DNA of 51,533 nt from Succinatimonas hippei YIT 12066. Lineage in GTDB: Bacteria; Pseudomonadota; Gammaproteobacteria; Enterobacterales; Succinivibrionaceae. Position 1 is the first letter of the stretch. Each line of letters begins with the position of its first letter. Shown one piece after another: positions 7,842-15,963 of this stretch. Both the position numbers and the translations under genes were made by a program. The stretch is from contig NZ_GL831071.1 of the NCBI RefSeq assembly GCF_000188195.1, positions 1-51,533 of the forward strand. Direction: 5' to 3'. A model generated the notes under the pieces. That model was not told the origin of the DNA. It did not search any database and saw only the letters and a program-made list of their open reading frames with translations.

Positions 7842-9056
7842 ATGGCGCTAAATATTAACGTTTTAAAAAACGTAACGGATAAGTTCATAAAAAAAACCGG
7901 CAGCAGCGCACGATCGACAAACACTGAACCGACTGCCGACGCTTCAATTTTTAAAAATGTAAGTCTTAATCAGACAAAAGATGAATCTTTGTTTAAAGAT
8001 CCTACCGATAACATCTTAGAAACGGACAATCCGGTTCCTGAGCAAAGTACTAGAGTATTTACGGGTAACCAGACTATTTTCAGTGAGCTTAAGCAAGAAT
8101 CGGCTGACACCTTTAATAAAACAGCAAATATAGATAAAAATGAATTGACTTCCGATGTTGAACCGCTCACCGAAACATTTGCAAAAAGTGTTAAAGAGCA
8201 TACTGAAAAAAATTTAGACAATGATATTGACGTGGATCCGAGTCCTATTGATTTAAATTTGTCTGCATACAATGACAAAGAAACTATTTCTTTAAAATTA
8301 TCATCAATTTTGTTTTTCCGTCAGTTTTTTGCCTCTTTCTTTCAGTACACTACATTATCACTGTGTTTTCCGCAAACTGCATCGCGTCTTGGCCCCAGTT
8401 ACCCTAGCTCAATGCCTTTTGCTTATTTGCTTATCGGCCTTATTTCAGGAGCGGCAGCAGGATTTACTTCAAATGTAAATTTAAAAATTATCTCAGGCGG
8501 CCTTATTTTCTGCGTTTTCATCACTTTATCAGGCTTGAGTTCTTTTCGCGGTATTTGTACTTTGATGTGTTTATTCAGTCAAAGACGAGCCGATGAAATA
8601 ATCTCCGGAGTAGCAGTGGCAATCCCCTGCATTATTTTTACAGTGGTTGCTTCAGCCCTGGCAATGATCGTAAGCCCTTTAGAGCTGTTTTTAAGCTTTG
8701 CCTTGATTTCAATGTTAAGCGCAGCCTTCGCCGTAACTTTAGTATTCACTCTCGAGCAGGATCCGGTAAACTCCATCGGTACAATTACGATTGGAGGGAT
8801 GATAATAAGTGCACTCTTGACCTTAGCCTTATGCTTTTTAATTTTAAACCCGTTAGTTATGGTGTCTTTATTAGGAACAGGTTTATTAGTCAGGGTAATT
8901 ATCGGCTATTTTCTGCATTTAAATCATGTTGCAGCCTCCCGAGATTTGATATTGGCGGCAACGCAAATCAGCGTAATTGCCATGCTGCTTGATTTAGCTT
9001 GCATCGGCTCTTCTCTTCCCGTTATCAATACTTGCGTTATCTCACTCTTTAACTAA
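7842..9056 (+). CDS. Multi-pass membrane protein with an acidic N-terminal region, distantly CobS-like
   Basis: A 404-residue protein. Residues 1-145 are hydrophilic, Thr/Asp/Asn-rich and probably disordered. From about residue 150 there are seven or eight hydrophobic segments. The membrane part loosely follows adenosylcobinamide-GDP ribazoletransferase (CobS): FFRQFFASFFQYTTLSL, then PFAYLLIGLISGAAAG, then a segment at the position of the CobS Asp-rich motif. That segment reads SGLSSFRGICTLMC, so the H-x-DGL-x-D catalytic acids are absent. If the relationship is real this is not an active CobS. Function unknown. The last 15 bases overlap the convergent nth end. Confidence 0.55.
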   Translation: MALNINVLKNVTDKFIKKTGSSARSTNTEPTADASIFKNVSLNQTKDESLFKDPTDNILETDNPVPEQSTRVFTGNQTIFSELKQESADTFNKTANIDKNELTSDVEPLTETFAKSVKEHTEKNLDNDIDVDPSPIDLNLSAYNDKETISLKLSSILFFRQFFASFFQYTTLSLCFPQTASRLGPSYPSSMPFAYLLIGLISGAAAGFTSNVNLKIISGGLIFCVFITLSGLSSFRGICTLMCLFSQRRADEIISGVAVAIPCIIFTVVASALAMIVSPLELFLSFALISMLSAAFAVTLVFTLEQDPVNSIGTITIGGMIISALLTLALCFLILNPLVMVSLLGTGLLVRVIIGYFLHLNHVAASRDLILAATQISVIAMLLDLACIGSSLPVINTCVISLFN

Positions 9057-9758
9057 AGGATAACTTTTGCAGTACTCTCGAATTACACAGGAGCTGCATT
9101 GCGGCCTCTGTGCTTTACACACGTAACGTCCATGCAGAAGAATATAGTGATGAGCATCCTGAATAAATTCCTTATCAATAAGCGCAGGTAAATTATCTTC
9201 TACTTCTTTTACTGTTTTTCCTACACACAGTCCAGTACGATTGCAAACTCTGAAAATATGAGTATCAACGGCAATATAAGGCTTCTTAAAAGCAACATTT
9301 AATACTACTTTTGCCGTTTTTGATCCGACACCTGGCAATTTTATGAGTTCTTCATAAGTATCAGGAACTTGTGAATTATATTTTTCATATAAAATTTGTG
9401 ATAATATCTGCAAATTTTTTGCTTTATTGCGCCATAAACCTATTGTTTTGATATATGGAGCAATTCCTTCCGCACCTAATTTACACATTAATTCAGGTGT
9501 CGGAGCAACTTTAAACAAAGCAGGAGTTGCTTTATTGACTGAAGCATCAGTAGCTTGAGCCGACAAAACAACTGCGCATAAAAGTTCAAACGGATTGTTG
9601 TATTTAAGCTCACTTTGAGGATTAGGGTTTTGTTCCCTTAAAACCGACATCAAAGAATATCTTATGGCTTTGCTTAATAAAGATGATTTTTTTTCGCACT
9701 GCCTCTTATTCTTAAGTGCGGTAAGATCTTCATTCTGATGAATCATAATTAAATGCAT
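9042..9758 (-). CDS. nth: Endonuclease III
   Basis: A DNA glycosylase/AP lyase removing oxidised pyrimidines in base excision repair. The helix-hairpin-helix LPGVGSKTAKVVL contains the catalytic Lys, VDTHIFRVCNRTGL contains the catalytic Asp, and the C-terminal Cys pattern C-x6-C-x2-C-x5-C binds a [4Fe-4S] cluster. As drawn it is 238 residues, about 27 longer than E. coli Nth. The real start may be the fifth-codon Met (9746) or further in. The drawn start leaves only 15 bases to the divergent rsxA start. In E. coli nth is the last gene of the rsx operon; here it is beside rsxA but in opposite orientation. Confidence 0.95.
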   Translation of the reverse strand: MHLIMIHQNEDLTALKNKRQCEKKSSLLSKAIRYSLMSVLREQNPNPQSELKYNNPFELLCAVVLSAQATDASVNKATPALFKVAPTPELMCKLGAEGIAPYIKTIGLWRNKAKNLQILSQILYEKYNSQVPDTYEELIKLPGVGSKTAKVVLNVAFKKPYIAVDTHIFRVCNRTGLCVGKTVKEVEDNLPALIDKEFIQDAHHYILLHGRYVCKAQRPQCSSCVIREYCKSYPLVKE

Positions 9759-9773
9759 TAATGAGAAAATAAA

Positions 9774-10361
9774 GTGTTAGATGCCATTATTCTCTTTTTC
9801 AGCGCGGCAATAGTCAATAACTTCGTGCTGGTTCGTTTTTTAGGATTATGCCCTTTTATCGGCGTGTCTAACCATTTATCCGCGGCTTTAGGCATGGGTG
9901 GAGCAACCACTTTCGTACTGACATTAACTGCAGGCTGCTGTTATGGCGTAAATAATCTTATTCTTGATCCTTTAGGCTTATCCTCTCTTGATCTTATCGT
10001 TGATATCGTAATTATCGCTATAGCAGTACAGCTTGTTGAGATTTTAATCAAAAAAATCTCTTACGATCTTTACAATGCTTTAGGTATTTATCTGCCTCTT
10101 ATTACAACTAACTGCATCGTCTTAGGTCTGGTTTTGTTGAATGTCTCCCTCCATCATTCTTTTATAAATTCTATTGTTTATGCTTTAGGAGCCGGAAGCG
10201 GATTTACATTAGTCCTAACTCTTTTTGCCGCTATCAGGGAAAGACTGCAGATAGCCGACGTTCCGCTTCCTTTTAAAGGCACACCCGTAGCACTTATTGC
10301 CGCAGGTCTTATGTCGCTTGCATTTATGGGCTTTGCCGGATTTACAGGAAGTGCCGTATGA
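9774..10361 (+). CDS. rsxA: Rnf/Rsx electron transport complex subunit A
   Basis: A 195-residue inner-membrane subunit of the Rnf (Rsx) complex, which couples electron transfer between ferredoxin and NAD to ion movement and in E. coli also keeps SoxR reduced. FSAAIVNNFVLVRFLGLCPF at the N terminus, ALGIYLPLITTNCIVLG and AAIRERLQIADVP match RsxA, including the conserved membrane Cys residues. Six transmembrane segments are expected. The start is GTG with a weak upstream GAG. It overlaps rsxB by four bases and is first of a six-gene operon. Confidence 0.95.
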   Translation: MLDAIILFFSAAIVNNFVLVRFLGLCPFIGVSNHLSAALGMGGATTFVLTLTAGCCYGVNNLILDPLGLSSLDLIVDIVIIAIAVQLVEILIKKISYDLYNALGIYLPLITTNCIVLGLVLLNVSLHHSFINSIVYALGAGSGFTLVLTLFAAIRERLQIADVPLPFKGTPVALIAAGLMSLAFMGFAGFTGSAV

Positions 10362-10927
10362 TTTCAAGCAATGAAAGTTTATTTATATTAGGTCTAAGCA
10401 TTGTTCTTCTGCTGCTGGGAGCCTTTCTTTCTTTCATTGCAAAAAACTCAAAACAAGGCAATGAAAGCACGGCTTCTAAAATTGAAAAAATACTTCCCGG
10501 CGTTCAATGTGCTCAATGCGGATTCCCAGGATGTTCTGCTTATGCGGAGGCCGTAGCTTCAGGCGCTGCTTTATGCAATAAATGTATTCCGGGAGGACCT
10601 GACACCGTCAAGGAAATTGCTGCATTATTAGGCATTGCCCCGCCATCTGAAGAAGATGAAGATTTAGTATTCCTCCCGCGCCTTGTTGCGGTAATTGATG
10701 AAAACAAATGCACCGGCTGCTCAAAATGTTTAAAGCATTGTCCGGTAGATGCTATTGAAGGAAAAATAAAAACAGTACATCACATTAATTCTGAAGAGTG
10801 TATCGGATGTGCCGACTGCTCAAAAATCTGTCCTGAACAATGTATTTCCATGCAGCGTCTAAAGCCTACTTCTGCCAATTTCAATTGGGACATTAAAGCC
10901 GTAACCGTAAAAGGAGACAAGCAGTAA
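10358..10927 (+). CDS. rsxB: Rnf/Rsx electron transport complex subunit B (ferredoxin-like)
   Basis: A 189-residue iron-sulfur subunit. It has an N-terminal membrane anchor (about residues 7-27), a [4Fe-4S] domain with CAQCGFPGCSAYAEA and a fourth Cys in LCNKCIPGG, and two ferredoxin-type motifs, CTGCSKCLKHCP and CIGCADCSKICP. Its role is electron entry or relay at the cytoplasmic face. It overlaps rsxA by four bases and its stop abuts the rsxC start. Confidence 0.95.
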   Translation: MISSNESLFILGLSIVLLLLGAFLSFIAKNSKQGNESTASKIEKILPGVQCAQCGFPGCSAYAEAVASGAALCNKCIPGGPDTVKEIAALLGIAPPSEEDEDLVFLPRLVAVIDENKCTGCSKCLKHCPVDAIEGKIKTVHHINSEECIGCADCSKICPEQCISMQRLKPTSANFNWDIKAVTVKGDKQ

Positions 10928-12829
10928 ATGGCTCAATCCAAACAGCTTGCCAAAATTTTAAAAGGAAAAATCTGGAAATTTTTCGGAGGAATAAAACCTC
11001 AGGAATTAAAAAAAACGGGAGATATCCCGATTAGAGAATTACCGCTTCCGGACTCCGTCTCATTACCGGTTAATCGCTATTTAGGACAAGGCGGAAAAAT
11101 TATCGTATCAGTAGGAGACAAAGTAAAAGTCGGACAACCTTTAACAATTCCCGGAGGAAATAGGAATGTTCCGCTGCACGCCTCTATTTCCGGAGAAATC
11201 GTTGCTATTTCCGATCATATAATAGCGCATCCAAGCGGAGCTCTTGAAACATGCATTACCATCAAAAACGACGGTAAAGACGATATTTATCCGCCGGAGC
11301 CTTTAAAAGACTGGGAAACAAGTGATGCCGATACTTTATTAAAGCGTATTCGTGATTACGGTGTTGAAGGATTAGGCGGAGCTCAATTTCAAACTGCAGC
11401 CAAACTCGGTTCTTCAATCAAAGGCAACAGAAACTGCAATATCTTTATTGTAAACGGATGTGAATGTGAACCTGTTGCAACTTGTGATGATCGTTTAATG
11501 CAGGAAAGAGCAAAAGATATAGTATCCGGAATTAAAGTCATCAAAAGAATTCTTAAACCCAAAGCTGTAATAATTGCCATTGAAGATAATAAAACGAATG
11601 CAATTAAAGCAATTAAGAATGCAGCAAAAGATGAAGCCATTGTTAGAGTACTGCCTACGCTATACCCGTCAGGAGCGGCACGCAACCTTATCAAAATTGT
11701 TACCGGAATTGAAATTCCATACAGTGAACACACATCAGACTGCGGCATAGTAGTTGATAATGTCGAAACCGTTTTTGCAGTAAAACAAGCAGTTATTGAC
11801 GGTATTCCTCTTACTAAGCGTACGGTTACGGTCGACGGAGAAAAGCTTTCTGATCACGGCAATGCCTGGATACGTCTTGGCAGCAGTGTAAATTTTGTTT
11901 TAAAACAATTCGGTTATACAGAGCAACCTAGCAATAAGGTTATTTTCGGCGGACCGTTTATGGGGTTTACTCTTCCTGATTTGAGTATTCCCGTAACTAA
12001 AAGCTGTACTTGTCTTTTTACTCCTTCTGAAAAAGAACTTCCTCCTGCAGGCATTGAACGCAATTGCATACGCTGCGGACGCTGCGCCAGGGTTTGCCCG
12101 TCACGCTTAGTACCTTATCGTATGTATGCTTTATCAAAAGCAGGTGATCACAAAAAGACTTTAAATTGCGGAATAAAAGACTGTACCGAATGCGGATGCT
12201 GTGCTTATGTATGTCCAAGTAAAATTCCTTTAACTTCACAATTTAGAAAAGAAAAGGCCATTATCAGAATATTGGATGACAAACAAAGACGTACCGATAG
12301 AGCAAAAGAAAGAATGAAACTTCACGATGAAAGACTGAAAGAGGAAGCAAAAATTCGTGAAGCCAAACGTCAAGCAGCTCTTGCGCGTATTGCAAAGCAA
12401 AAAGAAGCAGCAACTAAAAACGCCGAACCATCAAATTCTGAAAATAAGATATCGGATTCCGCACGCAAAGCAGCAATCGCTGCAGCGCTTGCCCGCAAGA
12501 AAAACCAAGATAAAAACTCTGCTGCAGCTGCAAATTTATCCCCTGAAGAGCTGCAACAACGCAGACAGGCGGCTATTGCTGCAGCACTTGCTCGCAAAAA
12601 AGCGCAAAGCGCAGCCGAAAAAACTAATACTGTTATTAACGAGACTGCAGAAAAAACAGATAAAAATTTAACTGTACAAAGTACAGATGGCTTAAAGCCA
12701 AAAGCTTACCAAGAGATTTCTCCTGAAGAGCTAAAGCGCCGCAGACAAGCAGCTATTGCTGCAGCCTTAGCCCGTAAAAAAGCACAAAGCCTGACCGTAG
12801 ACAAACAAACGAATACTAAGCAGGATTAA
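10928..12829 (+). CDS. rsxC: Rnf/Rsx electron transport complex subunit C
   Basis: A 633-residue peripheral subunit proposed to take electrons from or give them to NAD(H). The N-terminal RnfC barrel-sandwich part is followed by a Rossmann-like region (GVEGLGGAQFQTAAKL, IFIVNGCECEP) and two [4Fe-4S] motifs, CIRCGRCARVCP and CTECGCCAYVCP. The C-terminal ~180 residues are Lys/Ala-rich coiled-coil sequence with three near-identical repeats of the form R-x-AAIAAALARKK. Such tails are usual in gammaproteobacterial RsxC and vary in length. It directly follows rsxB. Confidence 0.95.
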   Translation: MAQSKQLAKILKGKIWKFFGGIKPQELKKTGDIPIRELPLPDSVSLPVNRYLGQGGKIIVSVGDKVKVGQPLTIPGGNRNVPLHASISGEIVAISDHIIAHPSGALETCITIKNDGKDDIYPPEPLKDWETSDADTLLKRIRDYGVEGLGGAQFQTAAKLGSSIKGNRNCNIFIVNGCECEPVATCDDRLMQERAKDIVSGIKVIKRILKPKAVIIAIEDNKTNAIKAIKNAAKDEAIVRVLPTLYPSGAARNLIKIVTGIEIPYSEHTSDCGIVVDNVETVFAVKQAVIDGIPLTKRTVTVDGEKLSDHGNAWIRLGSSVNFVLKQFGYTEQPSNKVIFGGPFMGFTLPDLSIPVTKSCTCLFTPSEKELPPAGIERNCIRCGRCARVCPSRLVPYRMYALSKAGDHKKTLNCGIKDCTECGCCAYVCPSKIPLTSQFRKEKAIIRILDDKQRRTDRAKERMKLHDERLKEEAKIREAKRQAALARIAKQKEAATKNAEPSNSENKISDSARKAAIAAALARKKNQDKNSAAAANLSPEELQQRRQAAIAAALARKKAQSAAEKTNTVINETAEKTDKNLTVQSTDGLKPKAYQEISPEELKRRRQAAIAAALARKKAQSLTVDKQTNTKQD

Positions 12830-12835
12830 TTTAAT

Positions 12836-13933
12836 ATGACAATAAATAATTCACCTGATATTAAGTTCGATTTGGAGCCTGCTCCACATATTCACAGCCG
12901 CATGACAACCTCCAAAATGATGGGGATTGTTCTGGGCGCCCTGATTCCGGCATACTGCGTAATGATTTATTTTTTCGGCTACGGAGTTTTAATTCAATTT
13001 CTCATATGCGCAATTTCATGCTGCGTTGCCGAGAGTATTGCCGCTCTTTTACGTAAAAGAAAACCTGTTTTTTATATAACAGATTTATCTGCACTTGTTA
13101 CTGCAGCTATTTTAGGTTTGACCCTACCAGCCTTCTTACCTTGGTATTTAAGCGTATCGGCTTCATTCTTTGCTATTTTACTTGTCAAACATACATTCGG
13201 CGGACTCGGTATGAATATTTTTAATCCCGCCATGGCAGGATTTATTTTCCTTGTAATATCTGCACCAGGAATATTCTTCTCAACATGGGTATCACCGGCA
13301 CCGGGAGCCTATAGCATAGCAACAATTGAGCAACGCTCCGATGTAATATTCAGCGACAAAGATCCTATTATGCTTCGCAATAAAATAAAAGAATTAAACA
13401 CCAATGCTGACATCCTTACTGGTGCTACTTATCTTGAAAGCATCAAAACGGCAAGAAAAGCAGGAGCTGTAGGCAATGTTGAGACAATTGATTTTTCTCT
13501 TGACTCCTATAAGGCTTATGGATATTTGGCAATAGCTTATCTTTTAGGCGGAATAATTTTAATCGGATTTAAAGTAATTCCTTTTCAAATGCCGCTATCC
13601 TTCCTTGCTACCATTTTTATTGGCGGAAGCATCTGGCATGCGCTTGATCCGGGAATGTCAATAAACGGTATTGAACATATTCTTTTCGGCGGCACGATGC
13701 TCGGTGCTTTTTTTATTATTACCGATCCGGTCACGAATTCGGGAACATTTAAGGGCCGTATATGCTTTGCAATATTTACAGGTCTGCTTGTTCTTTTGAT
13801 CCGAGTTCAAGGCTCTTATTCTGACTCAGTAGCCTTTGCTGTCATGCTCGCAAATGCAGCTGCCCCTTTGCTTGACGTTTTAACCCGCCGCCGTCCTTTC
13901 GGCATCGGGTATAGAAAAGGAGGTCTTGATTAA
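12836..13933 (+). CDS. rsxD: Rnf/Rsx electron transport complex subunit D
   Basis: A 365-residue integral membrane flavoprotein of the NqrB/RnfD family with about nine transmembrane segments. HTFGGLGMNIFNPAMAGF and LTGATYLES are family features; the Thr in the latter region is where FMN is attached covalently in homologues. FGGTMLGAFFIITDPVT is conserved. It starts six bases after rsxC and its stop overlaps the rsxG start by one base. Confidence 0.94.
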   Translation: MTINNSPDIKFDLEPAPHIHSRMTTSKMMGIVLGALIPAYCVMIYFFGYGVLIQFLICAISCCVAESIAALLRKRKPVFYITDLSALVTAAILGLTLPAFLPWYLSVSASFFAILLVKHTFGGLGMNIFNPAMAGFIFLVISAPGIFFSTWVSPAPGAYSIATIEQRSDVIFSDKDPIMLRNKIKELNTNADILTGATYLESIKTARKAGAVGNVETIDFSLDSYKAYGYLAIAYLLGGIILIGFKVIPFQMPLSFLATIFIGGSIWHALDPGMSINGIEHILFGGTMLGAFFIITDPVTNSGTFKGRICFAIFTGLLVLLIRVQGSYSDSVAFAVMLANAAAPLLDVLTRRRPFGIGYRKGGLD

Positions 13934-14568
13934 TGATTAAATCCTTTTCTTCTCCTTTTACAAGAGCAATAGCTGCAGGCTTTACTCTTGCCTTTATCGC
14001 CGCTTTATGCGTATTTTTTATTTTACATGCTCAACACAATACTTCAGAGAAAATTTCTGCCAATCAAAATGCCCGAATGATGCAAGTAATAAACGATCTA
14101 TTGCCGGCTGAAACATTAACTGAAGATACAATTACTGTATGTAAATTATTTTCACATAAAAAAATCGGTAAAAATATGCCGTTTCTTACCGTAACGGATA
14201 AAAACAATAAACCTTTAGGTTATATTGCAACTTTTTCAACATCTCGCGGATATTCAAATCCTTTAATCTTAATAGCAGGACTTACATCGGACCTGAAAAT
14301 TTATAAAGTAGATATTCAAGCATCAAAAGAAACACCGGGGATCGGCGATAAAGTTGACAGGAATCACGGCAATTTCCTTGACCAATTTGACAATCAAAAT
14401 TTAGAGTCCATTCATTGGGAAGTAAAAAAATTCGGTGGGGACTTTGATTATATAACAGGAGCAACCGTAACCTCACGCGCCATCGTACTTGCAAGCCGTG
14501 ATTTACTTAAAGCCGTTAATGAAACAGATTTATCTTCTTTGCCGTTATGTAAAGGAGCTTTGCAATAA
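13933..14568 (+). CDS. rsxG: Rnf/Rsx electron transport complex subunit G
   Basis: A 211-residue FMN-binding subunit with one N-terminal membrane helix (about residues 12-31) and a periplasmic FMN-binding domain. KETPGIGDKV and ITGATVTSRAIV contain the conserved sequence in which the last Thr of SGAT-like TGATVT carries covalent FMN. The gene overlaps rsxD and rsxE by one base each (TAATG). Confidence 0.94.
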   Translation: MIKSFSSPFTRAIAAGFTLAFIAALCVFFILHAQHNTSEKISANQNARMMQVINDLLPAETLTEDTITVCKLFSHKKIGKNMPFLTVTDKNNKPLGYIATFSTSRGYSNPLILIAGLTSDLKIYKVDIQASKETPGIGDKVDRNHGNFLDQFDNQNLESIHWEVKKFGGDFDYITGATVTSRAIVLASRDLLKAVNETDLSSLPLCKGALQ

Positions 14569-15305
14569 TGACCGACAATATTGATACCGTACATGGGACT
14601 AAAGAGTCTGAATTCACCCCTGCTGAAAGCAAAAATTCACTGCTTATAATCATTATCAAGGGGCTGTGGAAAGAGAATCCCGGACTTTGTCAGCTTCTGG
14701 GGTTATGTCCGCTGCTTGCCGTTACCACCACAGCAGTTTCTGCTCTGGGGCTTGGCATTGCTACAACCTTGGTTGTTATTTTAAGTTCTACATTAATTTC
14801 CTGTCTTCGTTCAGTTATCTTCACAGAAGTGCGCATTCCTATTTATGTAATAGTAATTGCAACCTTAGTTACCGTAGTGCGTTTTTACGTAGAAGCCTAT
14901 TTCCCTGAACTTTATAATGCCCTTGGCATTTATCTTGCCCTAATTGTCACCAACTGCATCATCATGGGACGAGCTGAAGCCTTTGCAGGACGCAATCGTC
15001 CACTCCAAGCTGCCGTTGACGGACTTGCCTGCGGCGTAGGTTTTTCTCTTGTTCTTTTTACTTTAGGATCCATCCGTGAAGTTTTAGGCAGCGGAACTTG
15101 GATGTTCGGGGCTCATGACTTCTTAGGTGATTGGGCTTACGCTCTCGAAATAAATTTGATAAGTTCCGATCATACTTATTTAATTGCAATTTTACCGCCG
15201 GGAGGTTTCTTCATTCTTGCCATGCTTATCGCAGCGAAAAACGCTTTAGATCAAAGAAAACAACATAAAGAACAATCTCTTGCAATCAAATCAAAGCAAA
15301 TTTAA
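14568..15305 (+). CDS. rsxE: Rnf/Rsx electron transport complex subunit E
   Basis: A 245-residue membrane subunit related to RsxA. Typical sequence includes GLWKENPGLCQLLGLCPLLA, ALGIYLALIVTNCIIMGRAE and TLGSIREVLGSGT, with six expected helices and a hydrophilic tail. It is last in the operon; in E. coli nth follows here, but here it is a TudS-like gene 31 bases on. Confidence 0.95.
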   Translation: MTDNIDTVHGTKESEFTPAESKNSLLIIIIKGLWKENPGLCQLLGLCPLLAVTTTAVSALGLGIATTLVVILSSTLISCLRSVIFTEVRIPIYVIVIATLVTVVRFYVEAYFPELYNALGIYLALIVTNCIIMGRAEAFAGRNRPLQAAVDGLACGVGFSLVLFTLGSIREVLGSGTWMFGAHDFLGDWAYALEINLISSDHTYLIAILPPGGFFILAMLIAAKNALDQRKQHKEQSLAIKSKQI

Positions 15306-15336
15306 GGTTCAACACGTAAGTTATAATCTGTAAACC

Positions 15337-15882
15337 ATGTTTGATGATATTAGAAGCAAAAAAATTGTATTGATTGCTCATTGCTTAATCAATCAAAACG
15401 CAATTTCCGATGGAACGGCAGTCTATCCTGCTGCCTTTTCCGATCTAATAAACTTTCTAATGCAAAACAACATCGGAATACTGCAAATGCCTTGTCCTGA
15501 GCTTTGTTGCTTAGGTCTTGACCGGGGAAATCCATTAGGAGCAGCATCTCCGGTTTTAGTTGAAAACACTCGGATCCGCAGCGCAATGCAACAAAAAGAG
15601 ACAAAAGACAAACTGCAAAAATTAATTGATTATGTAATGCTGCAGATTTTAGAATACCGCAAACACGGCTTTAAAATTATTGCTATTATCGGTGCTAACC
15701 GTTCCCCCAACTGCGGAGTTGAAACAACGTCGGAAAACAATCAGGAAACCCAAGGAATGGGACTATTTATGGAAGAACTTGCCAAACGCCTTTATCAAAA
15801 TAAAATAAAAATCTCGTTTCTAGGCATTAAATCCTCTGACGGCATGGAAAAAATAAAGAAACTTTTAAGATTTGCAGATTAA
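15337..15882 (+). CDS. TudS-related putative desulfidase (DUF523-like, CD3072 type)
   Basis: A 181-residue cytoplasmic protein resembling DUF523/TudS thiouracil desulfidases. Conserved cysteines appear in the expected places: AHCLINQN (about residue 17), MPCPELCCLGL (about 51-56) and SPNCGVE (about 128). In TudS three Cys hold a [4Fe-4S] cluster that removes sulfur from thio-substrates. The substrate here is unknown. It follows rsxE by 31 bases on the same strand and could be read through from the rsx operon, a setting consistent with an iron-sulfur enzyme needing reducing power; that link is inference. Confidence 0.7.
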   Translation: MFDDIRSKKIVLIAHCLINQNAISDGTAVYPAAFSDLINFLMQNNIGILQMPCPELCCLGLDRGNPLGAASPVLVENTRIRSAMQQKETKDKLQKLIDYVMLQILEYRKHGFKIIAIIGANRSPNCGVETTSENNQETQGMGLFMEELAKRLYQNKIKISFLGIKSSDGMEKIKKLLRFAD

Positions 15883-15896
15883 TTAAAATATCAACA

Positions 15897-15924
15897 GCTT
15901 TAATTAAGTAAAACTTATTAAAGC
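15897..15924. terminator. Hairpin between convergent genes
   Basis: GCTTTAATTAAGT pairs with ACTTATTAAAGC (one bulged base, loop AAA) in the 81 bases between the TudS-like gene and the convergent glycosidase gene. The stem is AT-rich and no long T-run follows, so it is only a possible bidirectional terminator. Confidence 0.45.
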
Positions 15925-15963
15925 CGTCGCTATTCTTATTGCTACTGTGCAATGCAGACTAAT

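Noticed and set aside
12357-12671. 104-codon frame inside rsxC
   Set aside because: It is an out-of-frame reading of the Ala/Lys-rich repeat tail of RsxC.
12450-12810. Direct DNA repeats that might suggest a repeat array
   Set aside because: They encode the three R-x-AAIAAALARKK protein repeats of RsxC, which are usual for this family.
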